Shown here piece after piece: positions 9,501 to 16,542 of a stretch of DNA of 64,000 nt; position 1 is the stretch's first letter, and each line of letters begins with the position of its first letter. The stretch is taken from contig NZ_CP012914.1 in NCBI RefSeq assembly GCF_001315015.1, positions 2,290,501 to 2,354,500 on the forward strand, written 5' to 3'. This DNA is from Azospirillum brasilense (GTDB taxonomy: Bacteria > Pseudomonadota > Alphaproteobacteria > Azospirillales > Azospirillaceae). The translations under genes and the position numbers were made by a program. A model generated the notes under the pieces. It searched no databases and was not told where the DNA came from. It was given only the letters and a program-made list of their open reading frames with translations.

Positions 9501-11938
9501 TGTCGCCCGGCTATGGCGGGACGCAGCGCCTGCCGCGCCTGCTCCTGCGCAAGGACCCGGAGCGGGGGTACGGGCGGGCGCTGGAGATCCTGCTGTCCGG
9601 TCGCCAGATCGACGCGGAGACGGCGCTGGAGTTTGGGCTGGTGGATGTGGTGGCGCGCGGGGCGGACGATGCGCTGACGCTGGCGAAGGCGTTGGCGCGG
9701 GAGGCCGCGCTGCACTCCAAGACCCTCTCCCCCCTGGGGAGAGGGGAGGGTGAGGGGGTTGCGCGTGTGCCGAACGTGCCGCCAAGCGCAACCCCCTCAC
9801 CCCAACCCTCTCCCCAGGGGGGAGAGGGTGTAAAGCGCCTCCTCCGCCAAGCCCACAGCGTCGGCCGCGGCCCCGTCGCCGACACCATTGTCCAACTGGT
9901 CGACACCGGCCTCAGCGACGGCTTCGACGCCGGGTCAGCCTCCGAAATCGCCGCCTTCGCCCGCTTCCTCCTCGACCCCGCCAACGGCGCCAAGAAGGGC
10001 ATCGCCCTGTTCCTGGAGAAGAAGTCCCCTCCCCTGCCCGCCCGCCCGCGGCGCGACAGCCGCGACGGCGTGCTGCCGATCGGCAGCCCCTTCGTCCCCG
10101 GCGCCACACCCCTGCCCCGCTGGCAGCTCGCCCAGGCCGTCGTCCGCGATCTGGAGACGGGAGCCGCCGCCCACGGCGACCCGGCGCAGGCCGAAACGGA
10201 GGTCGTCATCCCCGTCCCCGAGCCCGGCCCCAACCAGGCGCTGGTCTATGTCCTCGCCTCCGAGGTCAACTACAACGACGTCTGGGCGCTGACCGGCATC
10301 CCCATCTCGCTGTTCGACGAGCATGACGAGGACGTGCACGTCACCGGCTCCGGCGGCGTCGGCATGGTCGTGCGCATGGGCGAGGCGTTGCAGGCGCAGG
10401 GGCGGCTGGCGGTCGGCGATCTGGTCGCCGTCTATTCCGGAGTCTCCGACCTGCTGGACCCGGAGGCCGGCGCCGACCCGATGTTCACCGACTTCCACAT
10501 CCAGGGCTACCAGTCGCCGGACGGCAGCCACCAGCAGTTCATGCTGGCCGACGGACCGCAGCTCTTCCCCCTGCCGCCCGGCCTCGCGCTGGAGGAGGCG
10601 GGAAGCTACATGCTCGCCGCCGGCACCGGCTACCGCGCACTGTTCACCGCGCTCGACGTGCAGCCCGGCAAGCGCCTGCTGGTCGAGGGGGCGGCGGGCG
10701 GCACCGGCGCCTGGACGGTGGAACTGGCGCTGGCCCGGCGCATGAAGGTGACCGGCATGGTGTCGTCGGAACGCCGCGCCGCCGCGATCCGCGCCCGCGG
10801 GGCGGGGGCGGTGGACCGCTCCGTCGCCGAGGCCGCCTTCACCCGCATCCCCGCCGACCCGGCGCACTGGGCGGCGTGGGAGGAGGCCGGGCGCCCCTAC
10901 CTCGACGCGCTCCGCGCGGCCAACGGCGGCAACCTCGTGGACTACGCGGTCAGCCACGCCGGCGAGACGACCTTCCCGCGCACCTTCCAGTCTCTGGCCG
11001 AGGGCGGCGCGCTGACCTTCTTCGGCGCCTCCAGCGGCTACCACATGACCTTCCTCGGCAAGCCCGGCGCCGCCGAGCCCGCCGAGATGCTGCGCCGCGC
11101 CCGCCTGCGCCCCGGCGAGGCCGTGCTGGTCTTCTACGGCGCCGGGGCGGTGGGGCTGCGCGACGACATGGCGCTGTCGGCCATCGAGGCGGCCCGCGAG
11201 TCCGGCGCCCGCGTCTGCGTCGTCACCGACCGGGATTCCGAACGCGACTTCGTGCTGTCGCTGGGCTATGGCGAGGCGCTGGCCGGCGCCGTGTCGCTGG
11301 CCGAGATCACGCGCCGCGTCCCGCATTTCGACTGGCCCGACACCATGCCGGACCTGCCCGACCCGCAGCGGGAGACCGCCGCCTTCAAGGAGGCCGTGCG
11401 CCTGTTCACCGAGGACACCTTCAAGCCGCTGGGCCAGGCGGTGGGCCGCATCCTGCGCGCCGCCGACAACCCGCGCGGCATGCCGGACGTGGTGGTGGAG
11501 CGGGCGCGGCGCGACACGCTGGCCGTCTCGACCATGCTCGTGAAGCCGCACACGGGGCGCGTCGTCTATTGCGGCGACATGGCCCCCGACGGAAGTGGTC
11601 GGCGCTACAGCTTCTACGCGCCCCAGGTGTGGATGCGCCAGCGCCGCATCCTGATGCCATCGGCAACCATCGTCGGCACGCATCTTTCGAACGCTGCGGA
11701 AATCGCAGGGCTGAACCGCGTCATTGCGTCGGGGGCGGTCCGTGTGCCAACGACATACCTCGGGAACTGGGACGAGCTGCCCACGCTCCATCAGGCCATG
11801 TGGGAGAACCGCCTGCCGGAAGCGACCGGCGGCGCCGCCAAGGCCGTCGTGAACCACGCGCTGCCGGAAGCGGGCCTGACCTCGCGCGACGAACTGCTGA
11901 TCGCCTGGGCGGGGTCGGCAACAGGAAAGGGACAATGA
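6524..11938 (+). CDS. trifunctional propionyl-CoA synthase-like enzyme
   Basis: About 1804 residues; ATG at 6524 is preceded by GGGAGGAAAGC. In-frame starts at 6485 and 6503 have no better ribosome site. Three domains are seen. Residues about 1-830 are an AMP-forming CoA ligase (YTSGSTGKPKGVVH near 416; catalytic Lys799 in ETRSGKYMRR). Residues about 855-1062 are an enoyl-CoA hydratase (GVALGGGCELAMA, GQPEINLFLSPGYGGTQ). Residues about 1130-1804 are a zinc-free MDR-type enoyl-CoA reductase (VEGAAGGTGAW; SFYAPQVWMRQRRI). This order and length match propionyl-CoA synthase of the 3-hydroxypropionate bicycle (3-hydroxypropionate to propionyl-CoA via acryloyl-CoA). Residues 1067-1102 are encoded by a palindromic DNA repeat inserted in frame between the second and third domains. 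The stop overlaps the start of an ABC ATPase gene. Confidence 0.8.
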   Translation: MDHAVAESAGQPPLPQDVAVNPIRSATDWHSQRDACAADPGAFHGAIAAETIHWFDGAHWLMREADGVWRGWDAATGEPAGEAAERVDWSPWTQAFDGSEAPFYRWFAGGLTNAAFNEVDRHVLSGHGAETAYWYEGDRWDAAANGGRGGPVHHVTLSRRELLIRSALAALALRGLGLRQGDRIALNMPNILDQIVWTEGAKRLGVIYTAVFGGFSDKTLSDRIENAGARVVITADGASRNAEMAPFKEAYSDPALDRFVALPTALRITEEVLRAKLGDDALMEPVRRGLAGEITVAPADVMRELGRALDRAGTLDAATVADLRASVAEALAAAPPRVEAVIVVRHAGLPDIPWTEGRDVWAHELLAKAEAELCAAAGLAGMEALRALDDRALYAAVAKAVPCVPVDADYPLFIIYTSGSTGKPKGVVHVHGGYVAGLAHTMKVSFDALPGRDAIYVVADPGWITGQSYLITASLAARIPGIVTEGAPVFPNAGRFASIIERHKVTIFKAGVTFLKTVMTHPENRADVERYDRSSLRVATFCAEPTSPAVQAFGMAVMTPQYINSYWATEHGGIVWTHPYGNPDQPLRADAHTYPLPWVLGDVWVPESEPDTAGRVAFRPAEAEEKGEIVVTAPYPYLTRTIWGDAENVGQPGWKGDFERFVATYFGRFRDADGNPVWAYLQGDFARRYDDGSFSLHGRSDDVINVSGHRMGTEEIEGAILRDKQINPDSPVGNVIVVGAPHREKGLTPVAFVLPAKGHDLTADDERRLKDLVRQEKGAVAVPSDILSVPAFPETRSGKYMRRFLTAMMNGEPLGDTSTLRNPECLTDLEARIAAWTRGQQRAEEQTLIERQRFLSVQYDRLADGVRMATVTIDNPPVNALSDRLLDELDTLVAHLARRTDVRAVVITGTGRNFVAGADIRQLLDEVQDESEARALPAKAHAVFRAIAALDKPVYAAIRGVALGGGCELAMACHVRVADPRARLGQPEINLFLSPGYGGTQRLPRLLLRKDPERGYGRALEILLSGRQIDAETALEFGLVDVVARGADDALTLAKALAREAALHSKTLSPLGRGEGEGVARVPNVPPSATPSPQPSPQGGEGVKRLLRQAHSVGRGPVADTIVQLVDTGLSDGFDAGSASEIAAFARFLLDPANGAKKGIALFLEKKSPPLPARPRRDSRDGVLPIGSPFVPGATPLPRWQLAQAVVRDLETGAAAHGDPAQAETEVVIPVPEPGPNQALVYVLASEVNYNDVWALTGIPISLFDEHDEDVHVTGSGGVGMVVRMGEALQAQGRLAVGDLVAVYSGVSDLLDPEAGADPMFTDFHIQGYQSPDGSHQQFMLADGPQLFPLPPGLALEEAGSYMLAAGTGYRALFTALDVQPGKRLLVEGAAGGTGAWTVELALARRMKVTGMVSSERRAAAIRARGAGAVDRSVAEAAFTRIPADPAHWAAWEEAGRPYLDALRAANGGNLVDYAVSHAGETTFPRTFQSLAEGGALTFFGASSGYHMTFLGKPGAAEPAEMLRRARLRPGEAVLVFYGAGAVGLRDDMALSAIEAARESGARVCVVTDRDSERDFVLSLGYGEALAGAVSLAEITRRVPHFDWPDTMPDLPDPQRETAAFKEAVRLFTEDTFKPLGQAVGRILRAADNPRGMPDVVVERARRDTLAVSTMLVKPHTGRVVYCGDMAPDGSGRRYSFYAPQVWMRQRRILMPSATIVGTHLSNAAEIAGLNRVIASGAVRVPTTYLGNWDELPTLHQAMWENRLPEATGGAAKAVVNHALPEAGLTSRDELLIAWAGSATGKGQ
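9722..9829. repeat. 108-bp palindromic repeat element inside a coding sequence
   Basis: The outer 24-bp arms (starting ACCCTCTCC and ending GGAGAGGGT) are exact reverse complements, and each is itself nearly palindromic. The inner 16-bp arms GGTGAGGGGGTTGCGC and GCGCAACCCCCTCACC are also exact. The length is 36 codons, and the reading frame crosses it without a stop. The arms recur at 32.94-33.08 kb, where the element is intergenic. Confidence 0.9.
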
Positions 11939-12708
11939 GGCTTATCATCAAGGATCTGTGCCACCGCTACGACGACCTCGTAGTGCTGGACGGCATCGAC
12001 CTGACGGTGCAGGAGGGGGAGGTTCTGGCCGTCATCGGCCCGTCGGGCTGCGGCAAGTCCACCCTGCTCGGTATCGCCGGCGGCATCGTGGCGCCCAGCT
12101 CCGGCACCATCGCGGTGGCGGGCGCGGTGCCGGACGGCTGCCTGAACCCGATCACCTTCATCTTCCAGGACTTCGCCCTGCTGCCCTGGCGCAGCGTCGA
12201 GGACAACCTGTCGCTCGTCCTCGAACACCACCCGCTGTCGGCGGCCGAGCGGCGGGAGCGCATCGAGTCCGGCCTGCGCCGCATGGGTCTGTGGGACTTC
12301 CGCAAGGCGCTGCCCAAGCAGTTGTCCGGCGGCATGCGCCAGCGCGTCGGCATTGCCCGCGCGCTGGCCGTGCGCCCGGCCATGCTGCTGCTGGACGAGC
12401 CGCTGTCGGCGCTCGACGCCCAGACGCGCGAGCTGCTGATGGAGGATTTCCTGTCGCTTTGGCAGCGCGAGCGGACGACCGCCCTCTACGTCACCCACAA
12501 TCTGGACGAGGCGCTGCGGCTGGCCGACCGGGTCGTCGTGCTCAGCCGCCGTCCGGGCCGCCTGCGCGAGATCGTGACCATCGAGGAGCCGCGCGACCAG
12601 CGGCTGGAGCCCTCCGCCCAGGCCCATCTGGCGGAGGTGCGCGACCGGCTGTGGCACTTGATCCGGGCCGAGGCCCAACTGGCCGACCGGGAGATCGCCG
12701 ATGCCTGA
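11935..12708 (+). CDS. ABC transporter ATPase, nitrate/sulfonate/taurine type
   Basis: 257 residues. The ATG overlaps the TGA of the synthase gene (ATGA), so translation is probably coupled. Walker A is GPSGCGKST, the Q-loop lies in FIFQDFALLPWR, the signature is LSGGMRQRVGIARAL, and Walker B is MLLLDEPLSALD followed by the switch His in VTHNLDEAL. The overall type is that of the SsuB/TauB/NrtD importers. The stop overlaps the permease start by 8 bases. As part of the synthase operon it probably imports a substrate or cofactor for that enzyme (inference). Confidence 0.9.
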   Translation: MRLIIKDLCHRYDDLVVLDGIDLTVQEGEVLAVIGPSGCGKSTLLGIAGGIVAPSSGTIAVAGAVPDGCLNPITFIFQDFALLPWRSVEDNLSLVLEHHPLSAAERRERIESGLRRMGLWDFRKALPKQLSGGMRQRVGIARALAVRPAMLLLDEPLSALDAQTRELLMEDFLSLWQRERTTALYVTHNLDEALRLADRVVVLSRRPGRLREIVTIEEPRDQRLEPSAQAHLAEVRDRLWHLIRAEAQLADREIADA

Positions 12709-13519
12709 CACCACTCTCCCGCTTCAGGACCGCTCCCCCTCCCAGCCCGTCCGCTTCCGCGGCGGCGGCTTCACGGTCAAAGGGCACCGCTGGGCGGCGC
12801 TGCTCGCCTTCGTGGTGCTGATCGCGGTGTGGGAGTCCACCAACCGCTTCGGCCTCGTCAGCGACCTGTTCCTGCCGCCGCCGAGCGCGGTCGCCTCGGC
12901 GCTGGCCGCCATGGCACAGGACGGGTCGCTGTGGCAGCACCTGAAGGCGTCGCTGATGCGCATCGGCGTCGGCTGGGTCATGGGCACGGTGGCCGGCATG
13001 GCCGTGGGCTTCGCCATGGGCATCGGGTCGGTGGCGCGGGCGGTCGGCGTGCCCCTGGTCTCCGCCTTCTTCCCGATCCCGAAGATCGCGCTGCTGCCGC
13101 TGTTCATCCTGTGGTTCGGCATCGGCGAGCCGTCGAAGTTCGCCACAATCGGCTTCGGCGTCTTCTTCCCGACCGTGATCGCCACCTACAGCGCCATCGA
13201 TTCGGTGCCGCGCAACCTGATCCGCATGGCGCAGAGCTTCGGCCTGCCCTGGGCGTCGATCCTGCGCAAGATCGTGCTTCCCGGCGCCCTGCCCGGCATC
13301 CTCGCCGGCTTCCGCATCACCGCCTCCATCGCGCTGATCCTGGTGGTCGCGGCGGAGATGATCGGGGCGGAATACGGCATCGGCGCCTTCGTCCTGACCG
13401 CCGGCAACCTGATGCTGACCGACCAGCTTCTGGCCGGCGTGCTGGTTCTCTCGCTGCTCGGCCTGAGCATCGGGACCGTGCTGTCCATCCTGGAACGCCG
13501 CCTGCTGAAATGGCGGTGA
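12701..13519 (+). CDS. ABC transporter permease, nitrate/sulfonate/taurine type
   Basis: 272 residues with about six hydrophobic segments after a short cytoplasmic N-terminus. The EAA-type loop that contacts the ATPase is around residues 170-200 (DSVPRNLIRMAQSFG, then LPGALPGILAGFRI), as in SsuC/TauC permeases. It overlaps the ATPase gene by 8 bases and is followed 32 bases later by the binding-protein gene. The substrate is not predictable from the permease alone. Confidence 0.9.
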   Translation: MPDTTLPLQDRSPSQPVRFRGGGFTVKGHRWAALLAFVVLIAVWESTNRFGLVSDLFLPPPSAVASALAAMAQDGSLWQHLKASLMRIGVGWVMGTVAGMAVGFAMGIGSVARAVGVPLVSAFFPIPKIALLPLFILWFGIGEPSKFATIGFGVFFPTVIATYSAIDSVPRNLIRMAQSFGLPWASILRKIVLPGALPGILAGFRITASIALILVVAAEMIGAEYGIGAFVLTAGNLMLTDQLLAGVLVLSLLGLSIGTVLSILERRLLKWR

Positions 13520-13551
13520 GAAAAACGATGATTGAGAAAGGGAGACTGAGA

Positions 13552-14574
13552 ATGACCGTCGTGCGTTGGAGCCGCCGTTTGGTTCTGGGTGCAATGGGTG
13601 CCGCGGCCCTGGCGCTGGCCGGAACGCCCGCCGCCGAGGCGCAGGGGTTGGAAAAGACCTCCATCGGCGTGCTGGCGCTGGCCTCCTCCGGCCCGATCTT
13701 CATCGCCAAGTCCAAGGGCTACTTCGAGAAGGAAGGGCTGGACGTCGATCTGAAGATGTTCACCTCGGCCCAGCAGGTGCCGGTGGCGGTGGCCTCGGGC
13801 GACGTCGATTTCGGCGTCACCGGCCTGACGGCGGGCTTCTACAACCTGGCATCCAAGGGTGCCGTCACGATGATCGCGGCGCAGAGCCGCGACGAGCCGG
13901 GCTTCCAGCTCAGCGCCTATGTGGCGACCAAGGCGGCGCACGACGCCGGGCTGACCAAGCCGGCCGACCTCAAGGGCAAGCGCATCGCCATCACCACGGT
14001 GGGCTCGACCTTCCATTACATGGTCGGCCTGCTCGGCCAGAAGCACGGCTTCACGGTCAAGGACGTGACCATGGTGGCGATGCAGGACGTGCCGAAGATG
14101 GTCGCCGCCTTCAAGGGCGGTCAGGTGGACGCGGTGATCGCCCCGGTGACGGTGGCCCGCCAGCTCGCCGCCGAAGGCTCCGGCACCATCCTGGGCTGGG
14201 TCGGCGACGAGACGCCGTGGCAGCTCGGCGCCCTCTTCACCAGCCCGAAGACCGTCGCCCAGCGCCGCCCGCTGGCCGAAAAGTTCGTCAGCGCCTACCT
14301 GACCGCGCTGGCCGAATACCACGCTGCCTTCAACGCCAAGGACGCGTCGGGCGCCGTGGTGAAAGGTCCCGGCTACGACGAGCTTCTGGCGATCATCGCC
14401 GAGGCGACGAAGCAAAAGCCCGAGGTCGTCGCCGCCGGCCTGCCCTATGTCGAGCCGAAGGGCAAGCTGCTGGTGGACGACGTCGTCAATCAGGTGAAGT
14501 TCTGGCAGTCCGAAGGTCAGGTGGACAAGGCGCTGGACGCCAAGTCGGTCATGGACCTGACCTTCGTGAAGTGA
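13552..14574 (+). CDS. ABC transporter substrate-binding protein (NMT1/SsuA-like)
   Basis: 340 residues. I chose ATG at 13552, with GGGAGA upstream, over the in-frame ATG at 13528. A basic then hydrophobic leader ending near AAEAQG is a signal peptide, so the protein is periplasmic. The body (GPIFIAKSKGYFEKEGLDVDL; SGDVDFGVTGLTAG; LKGKRIAITTVGSTFHYMVG) fits the NMT1/SsuA-like fold for small organic acids, sulfonates or thiamine precursors. It is the last gene of the four-gene operon with the synthase. Given that partner, a C3 acid such as 3-hydroxypropionate or acrylate is a reasonable but unproven ligand. Confidence 0.88.
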   Translation: MTVVRWSRRLVLGAMGAAALALAGTPAAEAQGLEKTSIGVLALASSGPIFIAKSKGYFEKEGLDVDLKMFTSAQQVPVAVASGDVDFGVTGLTAGFYNLASKGAVTMIAAQSRDEPGFQLSAYVATKAAHDAGLTKPADLKGKRIAITTVGSTFHYMVGLLGQKHGFTVKDVTMVAMQDVPKMVAAFKGGQVDAVIAPVTVARQLAAEGSGTILGWVGDETPWQLGALFTSPKTVAQRRPLAEKFVSAYLTALAEYHAAFNAKDASGAVVKGPGYDELLAIIAEATKQKPEVVAAGLPYVEPKGKLLVDDVVNQVKFWQSEGQVDKALDAKSVMDLTFVK

Positions 14575-14596
14575 TTCTGCCGTGAAGTGATCCTGC
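14566..14596 (+). repeat. 15-bp direct repeat across the binding-protein stop codon
   Basis: GTGAAGTGATTCTGC and GTGAAGTGATCCTGC are separated by one base. The first copy holds the TGA stop of the ABC binding-protein gene, so a local duplication copied the gene end. No functional hairpin is evident. Confidence 0.7.
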
Positions 14597-14599
14597 GCT

Positions 14600-14908
14600 T
14601 TACCGCTTGCCCGGCCCGTAGACCTTCGGCTGGGAGAAGTTGATGTGGTCGAGAAGCTCCTGGGTCGGACAGCCGTCCACCGGGAGCTTCGCGGCCTTCT
14701 GGTAGGCGCGGATGGCGGAGCGGGTGTTCGGGCCGATCTTTCCGTCGATCACGCCGGGACGGAAGCCCTGCTCGGTCAGGGTCTTCTGGATGCCTTCGAC
14801 ATAGGCGAAGTACATGTCCGGCGTCATGCTGTCCGTCGGACAGGCGGCGTAGGCCGGGGACGCGAAGGCCGTGGCGGCCAGGAAGGCGGCGAACAGGCTG
14901 CGGTTCAT
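14600..14908 (-). CDS. small secreted peptidoglycan-binding-domain protein
   Basis: 102 residues. A signal peptide (MNRSLFAAFLAATAFASPAYA) is followed by one PGBD-like domain (VEGIQKTLTEQGFRPGVIDG, then KIGPNTRSAIRAYQKAAKL). Two cysteines (CPTD, CPTQ) could form a disulfide in the periplasm. The domain binds peptidoglycan in many hydrolases, but no catalytic domain is attached here. It lies downstream of prfB in the same direction, separated by a palindromic repeat. It converges with the ABC operon. Confidence 0.82.
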   Translation of the reverse strand: MNRSLFAAFLAATAFASPAYAACPTDSMTPDMYFAYVEGIQKTLTEQGFRPGVIDGKIGPNTRSAIRAYQKAAKLPVDGCPTQELLDHINFSQPKVYGPGKR

Positions 14909-14986
14909 GGTCTCTCTCCGTTTCTTGTTGCGGAGATCAACAACGCAGAGCCCGCGTTTCTTCCCAAGGGATAAAATTAGGGGGAG

Positions 14987-15086
14987 GCGTTTGCCCCCTC
15001 CCCGGCCCTCCCCCGCGGGCGCGGGAGAGGGCGATTGATTCCCTCCCTCGCCGACGGCGGGGGAGGGTTAGGGAGGGGGCAAACGC
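14987..15086. repeat. 100-bp palindromic element downstream of prfB
   Basis: Exact outer arms GCGTTTGCCCCCTCCC and GGGAGGGGGCAAACGC enclose two smaller G/C-rich hairpins. It begins 4 bases after the prfB stop, so it probably folds in the 3' end of that mRNA and may terminate or protect it. Its arms differ from those at 9.7 and 33 kb. Confidence 0.8.
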
Positions 15087-15090
15087 AACC

Positions 15091-16213
15091 TCACGCCGCG
15101 GCGTCGTCGCTCTGCCCCTTCAGGCGCGCGGCCAGCGCCGCTTCCAGGAACATGTCCAGGTCGCCGTCCAGCACCGCCTGGCTCTGCGAGGTCTCCACCT
15201 CGGTCCGCAGGTCCTTCACCATCTGGTAGGGGTGCAGGACGTAGGAGCGGATCTGGTGACCCCAGCCGATGTCGCTCTTGGTCGCCTCGAGCGCGGCGGC
15301 GGCGTCCTCGCGGATCTTCAGCTCCCGCTCGTACAGGCGGGCGCGCAGCATGTCCCACGCCTTGGCGCGGTTCTTGTGCTGCGAGCGCTCCTGCTGGCAG
15401 GCCACCACGATGCCGGTGGGCAGGTGGGTGATGCGGATCGCCGAGTCCGTCTTGTTGACGTGCTGGCCGCCGGCGCCTGACGCCCGGAAGGTGTCGATGC
15501 GGCAGTCCTTCTCGTTGATCTCGATGTTGATCTTGTCATCGATCACCGGAGACACCGAGACGGCGGCGAAGCTGGTCTGGCGGCGCGCCTGGCTGTCGAA
15601 CGGGCTGATGCGCACCAGACGGTGCACGCCGGCCTCGGTCTTCAGCCAGCCATAGGCGTTGTGGCCGCTGATCTGCGCGGTGGCGGACTTGATGCCGGCC
15701 TCTTCGCCGGGGCTCTCTTCCAGCCACTGCGTCTTGTAGCCGTGCTGTTCCGCCCAGCGGAGATACATGCGCATCAGCATCAGCGCCCAATCCTGGGCCT
15801 CCGTGCCGCCGGCGCCGGCGTTCACCTCGATGAAGCAGTCGTTGGCGTCCGCCTCGCCCGAGAGCAGGCTCTCGATCTGGAGCTTGGCGGCGCGGTCGCG
15901 CAGCGCGTAGAGCTGGGCCTCGGCGTCGGCGACCACGGTCGCGTCGCCCTCGGCCTCGCCCATCTCGATCAGCTCCAGGCTGTCGGACAGGTCCCGCTCA
16001 AGCGCACGATAGCCGTTCACCGAGGTTTCGAGCTGGGTGCGCTCGCGCATGATGGTCTGCGCGCGGGACGGGTCGTCCCACAGCTTGGGGTCTTCGGCGT
16101 GGGCGTTCAGTTCGTCGAGACGACGCAGCGCGTTATCCCAGTCAAAGATGCCTCCTCAGCAGCGCCAGCGATTCTCTAATCTCGCCGGCGGCCGCTTCGA
16201 TCTCGGCCCGCAT
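15091..16213 (-). CDS. prfB: peptide chain release factor 2, programmed +1 frameshift
   Basis: RF2 releases the finished peptide at UGA and UAA. ATG at 16211-16213 has GAGGAGG upstream. Codons 1-23 end in CTT followed by an in-frame TGA (16142-16144); reading then shifts +1 and continues from GAC (16143-16141) to the TGA at 15091, giving about 373 residues, close to the family size. The peptidyl-release GGQ motif ([14 protein letters not shown]) and the RF2-type SPF stop-recognition tripeptide (VRISPFDSQ) are present. RF2 itself competes with the shift, so low RF2 favours its own synthesis (established for this family). It is not a pseudogene. A palindromic element follows directly. Confidence 0.95.
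16141..16159 (-). promoter_or_regulatory. RF2 programmed +1 frameshift site
   Basis: On the minus strand CTGAGGAGGCATCTTTGAC has an internal Shine-Dalgarno-like AGGAGG, the slippery CTT and the weak stop context TGAC. Spacing and content match the known prfB site of E. coli (AGGGGGTATCTTTGAC). Confidence 0.95.
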
Positions 16214-16542
16214 CGCAGTGCCTCCTCGTCAGCCAGAGTTGAACCAGTGTCTTGGCCCTTATGTAGCGGGTTGGACGCGGCGTTGCACCCTCTTATTCCA
16301 CAGCCTCGCCGGCTTCCGCGACGCTGGACCAGACCGGAACGGTAACCCGCCGGAGCACCACTCCGTCACCGGAGCGCCCGGCCAACCCACTCGGATGAAA
16401 CCGTTTTCGCACCGCAAAACCACTTTCGCGGCGCGATTAAGGGGCAGCCCCCCGTGATAGCGTCACCAACGTTCGTGCCCGTCATCCGGCGGGCGCGGGC
16501 TGTCGGCGCCCCCATTTTCCCAACAACAAGAGCGGCCCCCCG
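16214..16542. other. divergent intergenic region, promoters expected
   Basis: About 330 bases between prfB and the rightward acyltransferase gene. It must carry both promoters. I see no RNA gene; the stretch 16395-16445 is less GC-rich (ACCGTTTTCGCACCGCAAAA) and is the likeliest promoter zone. Confidence 0.4.

Noticed and set aside
5930..9715. A 1261-codon leftward open frame
   Set aside because: Only its last 139 codons (5930-6349) encode the cupin; the rest is the antisense shadow of the synthase gene, with low-complexity, Gly/Arg/His-rich translation.
9722..9829. The palindrome as a gene-breaking insertion
   Set aside because: The frame is open across it and continues into a complete reductase domain.
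16142..16144. Stop codon inside prfB taken as a disabling mutation
   Set aside because: It sits exactly in the known RF2 frameshift context, so it is functional.
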